The position numbers were made by a program, and so were the translations under genes. The notes beneath the pieces were generated by a model. It did not search any database and was not told the origin of the DNA. It saw nothing but the letters and a program-made list of their open reading frames with translations. From Comamonadaceae bacterium (GTDB taxonomy: Bacteria; Pseudomonadota; Gammaproteobacteria; Burkholderiales; Burkholderiaceae_C): a stretch of 64,000 nt of DNA. The DNA lies in assembly GCA_947372745.1 (NCBI GenBank), contig CANBUY010000006.1:16981-80980 (forward strand). Direction: 5' to 3'. Of the stretch, positions 24,851 through 33,151 are shown piece by piece (position 1 is the first letter of the stretch; every line of letters starts with the position of its first letter).

Positions 24851-25612
24851 ATGCCCCCACTTCTTCCCGCTGCCCGCTTAGCCGATACCGTTGCCAGCGA
24901 GCTTGAAAAACGGATTCTTGAAGGCTCGCTCAAACCGGGGGATGTCTTGCCCGCCGAGCGCGATCTGGCGCTAGAGCTCGGTGTCTCGCGCCCTTCGCTG
25001 CGCGAGGCTATCCAAAAATTGGTTTCCAAAGGGCTGCTGACCACACGTCATGGCTGCGGCACCACCGTCACGGACCGGCTTGAAGCGCATTTTGTCGACC
25101 CTTGGCAAGACATGCTCAAAGGCCACCCGATGCTGCACCGCGACTTGCTGGAATTTCGTCAGATGCTCGAAGGCCAAGCGGCCCACCTGGCTGCCGAGCG
25201 TGCCCTGGATGTCGATATCCAGCGCCTTGATGTGGTTTACGCTGTACTGGAAGCGGCTTACGACAGCAACGATATACGCGCCTGCATTGATGCGGATGTC
25301 GCCTTTCACCAAGCAGTGGCCGAGGCGGCCCACAACGTGCTGATCGGTCATCTGAGCGCTAGTTTGATGCGCGTCATCCATGGCCACGTCGCGACCAATC
25401 TCGCACAACTCCATACCCAGCCGCCCCGCTGGGATCAGTTGAAAGCACAGCACCATGCCATCTGGCAAGCAATCCGAAACCACCAGCCCCAAATGGCCGA
25501 TCAAGCAGCACGTAGCCACATCGAATTTGTCAGACAGAGCATGGATGACAACGCCCAAGACGAACAACGCCGCTTGAGTGCTTTGCGTCGTTTGGGTGAT
25601 GCCGCACGCTAA
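24851..25612 (+). CDS. lldR: FadR/GntR family regulator of lactate utilisation, LldR type
   Basis: This regulator probably represses the adjacent lactate permease gene and is relieved by lactate. The 253-residue protein has an N-terminal winged helix-turn-helix (LPAERDLALELGVSRPSLREAIQKLVSKGLL near 35-66). The C-terminal FCD ligand-binding domain has metal-site residues in DADVAFHQAVAEAAH, LKAQHHAIW and AARSHIEF. The two operator cores at 24829 and 25678 support the assignment. There is no convincing ribosome binding site before ATG 24851 and only 27 bases of spacer, so its expression may depend on transcription through the restriction-modification gene or on a leaderless-type start. Confidence 0.85.
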   Translation: MPPLLPAARLADTVASELEKRILEGSLKPGDVLPAERDLALELGVSRPSLREAIQKLVSKGLLTTRHGCGTTVTDRLEAHFVDPWQDMLKGHPMLHRDLLEFRQMLEGQAAHLAAERALDVDIQRLDVVYAVLEAAYDSNDIRACIDADVAFHQAVAEAAHNVLIGHLSASLMRVIHGHVATNLAQLHTQPPRWDQLKAQHHAIWQAIRNHQPQMADQAARSHIEFVRQSMDDNAQDEQRRLSALRRLGDAAR

Positions 25613-25674
25613 GCGCGCGCAACCTAGGGTTTTTACCTATAGACCATTGACCGTTAGTTTTTTACATTCAATGC

Positions 25675-25691
25675 AACTGGTAATACCAGTT
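25675..25691. promoter_or_regulatory. LldR-type operator upstream of the lactate permease
   Basis: The 17-base sequence from 25675 is an almost perfect palindrome, AACTGGTAATACCAGTT, with the TGGTnnnACCA core at 25678-25688. It lies 112 bases before the permease start in the lldR-lctP intergenic region and matches the second core at 24829-24839. A possible half site (TTTACCA) follows directly at 25690. Confidence 0.75.
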
Positions 25692-25802
25692 TACCAATTT
25701 TTCAGACTCACTTAAATACATGAAGCCGGGAAGCGAAGGCCATGCTCGGCTGAAGCGAAGCAGGAATTTTTTAGTTTTTATATTTGGTTAGAGGAGATAT
25801 TT

Positions 25803-27464
25803 ATGATTTGGCAACAGGTTTACGACCCCATAGGAAATATGGTGATTTCCACGCTGCTGGCCGCCATCCCCGTAGTGGTGATGCTGGTGGCCTTGGGCTT
25901 CATGCACATCAAGGCCCACATTGCAGCGGGCCTCGGGCTTTTGGCTGCGGTGGTCGTGGCGGTGTTTGCCTATGGCATGCCCCTCGGCATGGCGGGCACA
26001 GCGGCGATGTACGGCGGCTTTACCGGCTTGCTGCCGATTGGCTGGATTGTGCTCAACATCATCTTTTTGCAGCAACTGGCCGAACAAAACGGCAGCTTCA
26101 AAATCTTGCAGGCGTCACTCTCGGGCATCACCGATGACCGTCGCCTGCAACTGCTGCTGATTGCCTTTTGCTTTGGTGCGTTCTTTGAAGGCGCTGCGGG
26201 CTTTGGCACACCAGTCGCCGTCACGGCAGGCATCTTGATTGGTCTGGGCTTTTCACCGCTGGCCGCCTCGGGTTTGAGCCTGATTGCCAACACCGCCCCT
26301 GTGGCCTTTGGTGCGCTGGGTACACCGGTTATCACACTGGCCAAAGTGCATGGCTACGACCTGATGGAAGTCACCGCGATGATTGGGCGCCAACTCCCCT
26401 TCTTCTCGCTGCTAGTGCCATTTTGGTTGATTTGGGCCTTTGCCGGTCGCAAGGCGATGATGGAAATCTGGCCCGCTATTTTGGTCACGGGTTTGTCGTT
26501 TGCCATTCCCCAGTACCTCGTTTCCAACTTCATTGGCCCCGAGTTGGTGGACATCATTGCCGCCATCGTGTCGATGGTCTCCTTGATATTGTTCTTGCGC
26601 GTGTGGCAGCCTAAAAAGATTTGGACTTCTCCCAACCTGAAAGGTCACGAGACCGATGGCGGCGAAGCCAAGGCCCCGATCGCCCTGGTGAAATACTCAC
26701 GCGATGAGCAGATTCAAGCCTGGACACCTTGGGCGATTCTGACGGTGTTCGTGTTCGTCTGGGGCCTGCCGCCCGTGAAGACTTTCCTGAACAACCTCTA
26801 TGCACCCAAATTCGTTATGGAAGGCCTACACAACCTGGTTATGAAAATGCCGCCAGTGGTGCCGAAACCTACCCCTGAAGGCGCTGTCTACGTGCTCAAC
26901 CTGTTGTCCGCGACCGGCACCGGCATTTTGCTGGCGGCCATCATCGGCGCGCTCATCATGAAATATAAACCGATGGAAATCGTGCGCACCTTTGGTCGCA
27001 CCTTCTGGCTGGTGCGCTACTCGCTCGTAACGATTGTGCTGATGCTGGGTCTGGGCACGTTGACACGCTACTCTGGCACTGACACCACACTGGGACTTGC
27101 GTTTGCCAACAGCGGTGTGTTCTATCCCTTCTTTGGCACCTTGATGGGCTGGGTGGGTGTGGCCATGACGGGTTCTGACACCGCCTCTAACGTGCTCTTT
27201 GGTGGCATGCAGCGCGTGGCTGCCGAGCAGTTGGGCCTGAGCCCTAACCTCATGGGCGCGGCCAATAGCTCTGGTGGCGTGATGGGCAAGATGATCGATG
27301 CGCAATCGATCGTTGTGGCCTCCACCGCCACCCGCTGGTTTAACCACGAAGGCGACATTCTTCGCTATGTGTTTTTCCACTCGATCGCCCTCGCCTGCCT
27401 GGTGGGACTCTACGTAACGATGCAAGCCTACGTTTGGCCGTTCACGCTGATGGTGGTTAAATAA
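25803..27464 (+). CDS. lldP: L-lactate permease
   Basis: This is a lactate:proton symporter in the inner membrane. The 553-residue protein matches the LctP family in length. It has the family segments FFEGAAGFGTPVAVTAGILIG near residues 121-141, ANTAPVAFGALGTPVITLAKVHG near 162-184, and TGSDTASNVLFGGMQ near 458-472. The start has a strong AGAGGAGA ribosome binding site. LldR sits upstream with an operator between. No lactate dehydrogenase gene is in this window, so oxidation must be encoded elsewhere. Glycolate is also a possible substrate of the family. Confidence 0.92.
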   Translation: MIWQQVYDPIGNMVISTLLAAIPVVVMLVALGFMHIKAHIAAGLGLLAAVVVAVFAYGMPLGMAGTAAMYGGFTGLLPIGWIVLNIIFLQQLAEQNGSFKILQASLSGITDDRRLQLLLIAFCFGAFFEGAAGFGTPVAVTAGILIGLGFSPLAASGLSLIANTAPVAFGALGTPVITLAKVHGYDLMEVTAMIGRQLPFFSLLVPFWLIWAFAGRKAMMEIWPAILVTGLSFAIPQYLVSNFIGPELVDIIAAIVSMVSLILFLRVWQPKKIWTSPNLKGHETDGGEAKAPIALVKYSRDEQIQAWTPWAILTVFVFVWGLPPVKTFLNNLYAPKFVMEGLHNLVMKMPPVVPKPTPEGAVYVLNLLSATGTGILLAAIIGALIMKYKPMEIVRTFGRTFWLVRYSLVTIVLMLGLGTLTRYSGTDTTLGLAFANSGVFYPFFGTLMGWVGVAMTGSDTASNVLFGGMQRVAAEQLGLSPNLMGAANSSGGVMGKMIDAQSIVVASTATRWFNHEGDILRYVFFHSIALACLVGLYVTMQAYVWPFTLMVVK

Positions 27465-27573
27465 TTCAGCTAGAAAATCTACACCTCATCAATGATGGGG
27501 TGGGTTTATCCTGATCTTGCGAGGGTAATTGGCTGATAGAGTGATTGCTTTCTTGTTTCAAGAGCTTGTTGAT

Positions 27574-28572
27574 ATGCCGAATACTTTGAATCGTCGTCAC
27601 TTTCTATCAGGGGCGACGGCTATCGCTGCAAGCGGGCTGGAGAGTGCCTGGGCACAAGCAAAACCCAATGCGGCCAAATGGCCGCTCAAGCCGATCCGCA
27701 TCGTGGTCGCCTTCCCGGCAGGCGGCCTCACTGATGCTTATGCCCGCATGTTTGCCGAACAAATCACATCCCAATTAGGCGTGCCTGCGGTGGTTGAAAA
27801 CAAACCCGGCGCGGGCGCCATCATTGCCATCGATTACGTGGCCAAATCCGCACCCGATGGCTACACGCTGCTCATGACCACGTCGGGCACCGTCTGGCAA
27901 AACCGCGTGCTGTTCAGCAAGCTGCCCTACAACCTGGACAAAGACCTTACGCCCATCGCCAACTTCCCGTCAGGGCCACTGGTGGTGGCGGTCTCTGAAA
28001 AAGTGCCCGCCAAGAATATGCGCGAGTTTATTGAGTTTGCCAAGACCAACAACGCATCAATGGGAACCTACGCCCCAGGTTCTTACCCGCACATGGTGGC
28101 CGACCAGACCAATCGGGCCGAGGGCACCAAGATTCAATCCATCCATTACCGGGGCGAAGCGCCCATGTGGATTGACGTCGCATCGAGCCAAACGCAAATT
28201 GCCATTGGGAGCTACCAATCGTTTGCCACGGTGCAAACGCGCGGTGTCAGGGCCATTGGCGTCACCGGAAATTACCGCTCACCCAAATTGCCCGATTTGC
28301 CCACGCTGGTCGAGCAGGGCATTGGCGGCAACCTGGTTTCACTCGAAGGCGGCCTGCCGCTGATGGCCCCCGCAGGCACGCCAGAGGCGGTGTTGCAAGC
28401 CCTTTCGCGCGTGGTGGTGACTGGGGCAAACACCGAACGCGCCGCCAAACTGAGGGAGAGTTTTGCGATTCCCAACAAACCCAAAAATTTAACCGACACG
28501 CGCCGGGAGTGGGAGCAGGTCGTGCCCGTGTGGATCAAACTGGCGGTTGATTTGGGGATCAAGCTGGATTGA
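27574..28572 (+). CDS. Bug/TctC family periplasmic binding protein, second copy
   Basis: This is a second solitary tricarboxylate-type receptor. I take ATG 27574 (332 residues) because it opens a twin-arginine-like signal peptide, NRRHFLSGATAIAASG, cleaved after AWAQ. The frame is open from a TTG at 27529. Family motifs are VVAFPAGGLTDAYARMF, VENKPGAGAII, AKSAPDGYTLL and a GVRAIGVTG segment. It follows the lactate permease by 109 bases, and a terminator at 28600 closes the unit. No tctAB genes are present, so the transport partner and the ligand are unknown. Confidence 0.88.
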   Translation: MPNTLNRRHFLSGATAIAASGLESAWAQAKPNAAKWPLKPIRIVVAFPAGGLTDAYARMFAEQITSQLGVPAVVENKPGAGAIIAIDYVAKSAPDGYTLLMTTSGTVWQNRVLFSKLPYNLDKDLTPIANFPSGPLVVAVSEKVPAKNMREFIEFAKTNNASMGTYAPGSYPHMVADQTNRAEGTKIQSIHYRGEAPMWIDVASSQTQIAIGSYQSFATVQTRGVRAIGVTGNYRSPKLPDLPTLVEQGIGGNLVSLEGGLPLMAPAGTPEAVLQALSRVVVTGANTERAAKLRESFAIPNKPKNLTDTRREWEQVVPVWIKLAVDLGIKLD

Positions 28573-28599
28573 TCGAAACGCAGCTTTAACCAGAAAGCA

Positions 28600-28631
28600 A
28601 AAAGCCCGGGCCTGAAAAGGACCGGGCTTTT
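28600..28631. terminator. Rho-independent terminator
   Basis: The arms AAAAGCCCGG (from 28600) and CCGGGCTTTT (to 28631) form a strong stem flanked by A and T runs. It ends the Bug gene at 28572 and can act from the other strand on the OB-fold gene that ends at 28642. Confidence 0.88.
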
Positions 28632-28641
28632 CTTTAGGCAC

Positions 28642-29343
28642 TTAAGGCTTTAATGTCGCTTCTTCGATGAGCACCTTGTACGCATAGCCTGAGCCAAAAT
28701 CCTTATCGGTGCGCACAAGGCCCGACACCGTCACGACATCACCGAGCTTGGCCTGATTCAGGGTAGTGACCAAAATGTCATGGGTGTTGTCCGCGGCGAC
28801 ACCTGTTCCATCGCGCAGATGGACCCAATTTTTTCCCATGACCTGAGGGTTGTATTTGACGATTTGGCCGCGCACCAAAACAGACTTGTCCTTTAGCTCG
28901 GCGGCTTTTGTCACGATTTCGGCCACGGTCCGCGCATTGGCCCCAATGGCCTTGGCAACATTGACGGGGACGGTCGTATCCAGCGCTTTGGCCGCGCCAG
29001 AGTGCGGACTGGCTGTGGCTTTGTCGGCAACAGTGAGGCTACCGAAAAGAATCGTCGGGAAGGTCTTGTTCAGCGACTTGCTCTCGAAATTTTTCATGAC
29101 CATCACGTTTTCAATGGTGACCTTGGCGCCTTTCTTGACAGCCGCCTTGCCTACAGCAGCCCAGGTCTCACCTTCTTTGGTTTTGAGACGAAGGTAGGTG
29201 TAGCTGTCGACGTCCTTGATCTCAAGGACTTCACCCGTCACAACGGCTGCTGAAGACGAGACGGCGGCAGGAGTTTCGCCCGCCCAAACGGATGGGACTA
29301 ATGGGGCGGCAACTATCAGGCAGATCGCCAGCAGGGTTTTCAT
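28642..29343 (-). CDS. Periplasmic OB-fold protein
   Basis: This exported protein of 233 residues starts at ATG 29343 with a signal peptide (MKTLLAICLIVAAPLVPSV, cleavage near AGE). Two OB-fold-like halves are visible. The first includes GEVLEIKDVDSYTYLRLKTKEGETWAAV near residues 36-63. The second includes KSVLVRGQIVKYNPQVMGKNWVHLRDGTG near 150-180, the pattern of nucleic-acid-binding-type OB folds also found in NrfJ-like periplasmic proteins. The role is unknown: metal, heme or oligonucleotide handling are possible. It is transcribed alone between two terminators. Confidence 0.7.
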   Translation of the reverse strand: MKTLLAICLIVAAPLVPSVWAGETPAAVSSSAAVVTGEVLEIKDVDSYTYLRLKTKEGETWAAVGKAAVKKGAKVTIENVMVMKNFESKSLNKTFPTILFGSLTVADKATASPHSGAAKALDTTVPVNVAKAIGANARTVAEIVTKAAELKDKSVLVRGQIVKYNPQVMGKNWVHLRDGTGVAADNTHDILVTTLNQAKLGDVVTVSGLVRTDKDFGSGYAYKVLIEEATLKP

Positions 29344-29441
29344 GGTCGGGGTTCTCATTGGGTAAACGAAAAAGCATAACAGTCAGAGGGGGCAGATCTA
29401 CCGAAGTTAGATCAGCATTTCAGTCAATAAATGAATAAAAA

Positions 29442-29471
29442 AAAGCCCGAACCTTTGACGGCTCGGGCTTT
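29442..29471. terminator. Bidirectional terminator after lpdA
   Basis: The arms AAAGCCCGA (from 29442) and TCGGGCTTT (to 29471) enclose a 12-base loop, and an A run lies on the left side. It lies 24 bases downstream of the lpdA stop and closes the pyruvate dehydrogenase operon. Confidence 0.85.
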
Positions 29472-29494
29472 GCTGTGAAGCTTGTGTCAGGCGT

Positions 29495-31342
29495 TTATTT
29501 ACGCGCTGGCGGCAAATCGGTACAACTGCCATGCGCCACTTCCGCCGCCATGCCAATGCTCTCGCCCAGCGTGGGGTGCGGGTGAATCGTTTTACCGATG
29601 TCGACCGCGTCAGCGCCCATCTCGATGGCCAGTGCAATCTCGCCGATCATGTCGCCCGCATGGGTGCCAACCATGCCGCCGCCGAGAATCTTGCCGTGGC
29701 CGTGCGCTTCCGGTGAATCATCAAACAGGAGTTTGGTGACGCCTTCGTCGCGGCCATTGGCAATAGCGCGCCCAGATGCGCTCCAAGGGAACAAGCCTTT
29801 TTTGACCTTGATGCCTTGCGCTTTGGCCTGGTCTTCGGTGAGGCCGACCCAGGCCACTTCGGGGTCGGTGTAAGCGACGCTAGGAATGACACGGGCGTTA
29901 AACGCCGCAGCGGCCAGTTCTTTGTTGCCTTGCAGTTCACCGGCAATCACTTCTGCAGCCACATGTGCTTCATGCACCGCTTTGTGCGCCAGCATGGGCT
30001 GACCCACGATGTCGCCAATGGCAAAGATGTGAGGCACGTTGGTGCGCATCTGGATGTCCACAGGGATGAAGCCTCGGTCGGTGACCGCAACACCCGCCTT
30101 CTCAGCGGCAATCTTTTTGCCATTGGGCGTGCGGCCCACGGCTTGCAACACCAGGTCATAAACCTGTGGCGCGGGGGCGGTACCGCCCTCCTCGGCTGGC
30201 GCAAACGTCACTTCAATGCCTTCGGGCAAGGCGCGGGCGCCTACCGTTTTGGTCTTGAGCATGATGTTGTCAAAACGCGGTGCGTTCATCTTTTGCCAGA
30301 TTTTGACCAGGTCACGGTCAGCGCCTTGCATCAGGCCGTCCATCATTTCCACCACGTCCAGGCGAGCGCCCAGCGTGCTGTAAACGGTGCCCATCTCCAA
30401 ACCGATGATGCCGCCACCCAAAATCAACATGCGCTTGGGGACTTCTTTCAACGCCAATGCGCCGGTGGAGTCGACCACACGCGGGTCATTGGGCATAAAG
30501 GGCAAGCGAACCGCTTGCGAGCCAGCGGCGATGATGGCCTTTTTGAACGCAATAGTTTGCGACTTGCCGGTTTTCTCTTGGGCCGTGCCACTGGTTTCTT
30601 CAACCGTCACATGGTTGGCGCCGACAAAAGCACCGTAGCCGCGCACCACGGTCACTTTACGCATTTTGGCCATCGCGGCCAGTCCGCCGGTGAGCTTGGT
30701 GATCACCTTGTCTTTGTGGCCACGCAACATGTCAACGTTCACCGTGGGCGCACCAAACTCGATGCCCAAAGCGCCGAGGTGGCTGACTTCGTCCATGACA
30801 GCGGCCACATGCAACAGCGCTTTTGAAGGGATGCAACCCACATTCAGGCAAACACCACCCAAGGAGGCGTAGCGCTCAACCAGAATCACCTTGAGCCCGA
30901 GGTCAGCGGCGCGGAAAGCGGCTGAATAGCCGCCAGGGCCCGCACCGAGCACCAGCAGATCGCATTCCATGTCGGCGGTGCCCGCAAAGCTGGAAGCCAC
31001 CGGGGCTGGGGCGAGCGGAGCTGCTACTGCATTGATAGCTGGTGTAGCAACGCTAGCGGGCGCTACAGCTTGTTTTGACTCAAGAACAGGGGCAATGACG
31101 TCGCCCGCCACTTCGAGGCTCAACACCACCGAACCTTCTTTCACTTTGTCGCCAATGGCAACCTTGAGCTCCTTCACCACACCACCGTGGCTTGAGGGGA
31201 TTTCCATAGAGGCTTTGTCGCTCTCCACCGTGATCAGGCTTTGGTCGGGTTTGATGGTGTCGCCCACTTTGACCATGAGTTCAATGACGGTCACTTCGGC
31301 GAAGTCGCCGATGTCAGGTACTTTGATGTCTATAGATGCCAT
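29495..31342 (-). CDS. lpdA: Dihydrolipoamide dehydrogenase (E3) with N-terminal lipoyl domain
   Basis: E3 reoxidises the lipoyl groups of the pyruvate dehydrogenase complex and passes electrons to NAD. The 615-residue protein is longer than the usual 470 because an N-terminal lipoyl domain (Lys43 in ESDKASMEIPSS) and an Ala/Pro/Val-rich linker precede the flavoprotein. FAD binding starts at LVLGAGPGGYSAAF near 131. The redox disulphide lies in GGVCLNVGCIPSK near 162, and the active-site His/Glu pair is in HPHPTLGES near 590. The lipoyl-E3 fusion is known from several betaproteobacteria. It is the last gene of aceE-aceF-lpdA and is separated from aceF by a REP-like hairpin. Confidence 0.95.
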   Translation of the reverse strand: MASIDIKVPDIGDFAEVTVIELMVKVGDTIKPDQSLITVESDKASMEIPSSHGGVVKELKVAIGDKVKEGSVVLSLEVAGDVIAPVLESKQAVAPASVATPAINAVAAPLAPAPVASSFAGTADMECDLLVLGAGPGGYSAAFRAADLGLKVILVERYASLGGVCLNVGCIPSKALLHVAAVMDEVSHLGALGIEFGAPTVNVDMLRGHKDKVITKLTGGLAAMAKMRKVTVVRGYGAFVGANHVTVEETSGTAQEKTGKSQTIAFKKAIIAAGSQAVRLPFMPNDPRVVDSTGALALKEVPKRMLILGGGIIGLEMGTVYSTLGARLDVVEMMDGLMQGADRDLVKIWQKMNAPRFDNIMLKTKTVGARALPEGIEVTFAPAEEGGTAPAPQVYDLVLQAVGRTPNGKKIAAEKAGVAVTDRGFIPVDIQMRTNVPHIFAIGDIVGQPMLAHKAVHEAHVAAEVIAGELQGNKELAAAAFNARVIPSVAYTDPEVAWVGLTEDQAKAQGIKVKKGLFPWSASGRAIANGRDEGVTKLLFDDSPEAHGHGKILGGGMVGTHAGDMIGEIALAIEMGADAVDIGKTIHPHPTLGESIGMAAEVAHGSCTDLPPARK

Positions 31343-31378
31343 ATTTTTCTTTCAAATTGATTGAGGGCGCATGACGTC

Positions 31379-31462
31379 CGTCATTGCGAGCGCAGCGCGG
31401 CAATCCATGTGCCGGATACGCCGTCATGGATTGCCACGTCGCTGCGCTCCTCGCAATGACGA
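31379..31462. repeat. REP-like interspersed hairpin element, copy 2, between aceF and lpdA
   Basis: The left arm CGTCATTGCGAGCGCAGCG and its continuation CGGCAATCCATG pair with a near-complementary right arm ending at 31462. The result is an imperfect hairpin of about 84 bases inside the pyruvate dehydrogenase operon. It may adjust the amount of lpdA made from the shared transcript. Confidence 0.85.
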
Positions 31463-31465
31463 GAC

Positions 31466-33130
31466 TTACAGCAAGACCCGGCGGAAATCGCCAAGGATCT
31501 GACCTAAGTACACGTTGAAGCGCGCGGCTGCAGCGCCGTCAATCACGCGGTGATCCCAGGTCAGGCTCAAAGGCAACATCAAGCGCGGCTGGAAGGCCTT
31601 GCCGTCCCAGATGGGCTGAATGGTCGACTTGCAAACACCCAAGATAGCCACCTCAGGCGCGTTGATGATGGGCGTGAAGTAACGCCCGCCAATGCCACCC
31701 AAAGAAGAAATAGTGAATGAGGCGCCCGACATTTCGGCGGGGCTCAATTTGCCATCGCGTGCCTTCTTGGCCAACTCGCCCATCTCCAGAGAGATTTGCA
31801 TGATGCCTTTTTTGTCAGCATCCTTGATCACCGGCACCATCAAGCCATTGGGCGTGTCTGCGGCAAAACCAATATGGAAATACTGTTTGTAGATCAGTGC
31901 ATCGCCGTCGAGAGAACTGTTGAACTCGGGGAACTTCTTGAGCGCGGCCACGCAGGCTTTAATCAGGAAAGCCAGCATGGTGACTTTGGCGCCCGATTTC
32001 TCGTTCTCTTTATTGGTGGAGACGCGGAACGCTTCCAGATCGGTAATATCGCAGTCGTCGTGGTTGGTGACGGCCGGAATCATGATGGCGTTGCGCAACA
32101 AGTTGGCACCACTGATCTTCTTGATGCGCGACATTTCTTTACGCTCAATTGGACCAAACTTGGTGAAGTCCACCTTCGGCCAGGGAATCAAGCCCAGGCC
32201 AGCACCATCATTGCCGCCCGCAGCGGCAGGTTTGGCTTGTGCCGCAGCCGCCAGCGTTTGAACCGCACCGCTCATCACCGAGCGGGTGAACGATTGCACA
32301 TCAGCATCGGTGATGCGGCCTTTGAGGCCACTGCCTTTGACTTCATTCAAAGGCACACCGAGCTCGCGGGCAAACTTGCGCACTGAAGGCGACGCATGGG
32401 GCAGACCCACCGTCAAAGCGCCCGGATTGTGTGCAGCAACTGCAGCTGCAACAGTGGCCACAGCAGGCACACTTGCGGCAGCCGCCACAGGCGCTGCCAG
32501 CGCAGGAGCAGCCACTGATGCCACGGTAGCGGCGACGGCACCGGTAGGCACCACGCCTTCCAGGATAGCCAGCAAGTCACCAATGTTGACCTTGTCGCCG
32601 ACCTTGATTTTCAGTTCCTTGAGCACGCCCGCAGCGGATGAAGGAATCTCCATCGCGGCTTTGTCAGACTCGACCGTGATCAATGATTGTTCGATACGGA
32701 TGCTGTCACCCGGCTTGACCATGATCTCGATCACAGCGACGTCCTTGAAGTCGCCAATATCTGGCACACGGACTTCAATCGGGCCAGAACTGGCCGCAAC
32801 CGCTGCGGGTGCAGCGGCGGCTACAGGCGCTTGAACCACAGGGGCAGCAGCTTGGGGTGCAGGTGCTGCAACAACAGCAGAAGCCACAGCGCCCTCCACT
32901 TCAAGCATTAACACCACCGAGCCCTGTTTGACTTTGTCACCAAGTGCGACCTGGAAGTCTTTGACCACACCGGCGTGGCTGGAAGGGATTTCCATTGACG
33001 CCTTGTCAGACTCAACGGTGATCAGTGATTGATCAGCCTTGACCGTGTCGCCCACTTTGACCATCAATTCAATGACGGTGACTTCATCGAAGTCGCCAAT
33101 ATCTGGTACTTTAATTTCTACGATAGACAT
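31466..33130 (-). CDS. aceF: Pyruvate dehydrogenase E2, dihydrolipoamide acetyltransferase
   Basis: E2 forms the core of the pyruvate dehydrogenase complex and transfers acetyl to CoA. The 554-residue protein has two lipoyl domains (Lys43, and a second lysine near 160, both in ESDKA.MEIPSS). Ala/Pro/Val-rich linkers follow, then a peripheral-subunit-binding domain (ASPSVRKFARELGVPL near 255-270) and the acetyltransferase domain. The catalytic sequence WDHRVIDGA lies near residue 525. It starts 21 bases after the aceE stop. Confidence 0.95.
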   Translation of the reverse strand: MSIVEIKVPDIGDFDEVTVIELMVKVGDTVKADQSLITVESDKASMEIPSSHAGVVKDFQVALGDKVKQGSVVLMLEVEGAVASAVVAAPAPQAAAPVVQAPVAAAAPAAVAASSGPIEVRVPDIGDFKDVAVIEIMVKPGDSIRIEQSLITVESDKAAMEIPSSAAGVLKELKIKVGDKVNIGDLLAILEGVVPTGAVAATVASVAAPALAAPVAAAASVPAVATVAAAVAAHNPGALTVGLPHASPSVRKFARELGVPLNEVKGSGLKGRITDADVQSFTRSVMSGAVQTLAAAAQAKPAAAGGNDGAGLGLIPWPKVDFTKFGPIERKEMSRIKKISGANLLRNAIMIPAVTNHDDCDITDLEAFRVSTNKENEKSGAKVTMLAFLIKACVAALKKFPEFNSSLDGDALIYKQYFHIGFAADTPNGLMVPVIKDADKKGIMQISLEMGELAKKARDGKLSPAEMSGASFTISSLGGIGGRYFTPIINAPEVAILGVCKSTIQPIWDGKAFQPRLMLPLSLTWDHRVIDGAAAARFNVYLGQILGDFRRVLL

Positions 33131-33151
33131 GCTGGTCTCCTTGATCTTTTT

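Noticed and set aside
28600..28631. Hairpin considered as part of the REP family
   Set aside because: It has a simple terminator form with A/T flanks and does not share the TGCGAGCG ends of the REP copies.
29816..30826. Open frame of 336 codons on the plus strand inside lpdA
   Set aside because: It is the antisense shadow of a complete lpdA with all catalytic motifs. The long frame reflects GC-rich codon use.
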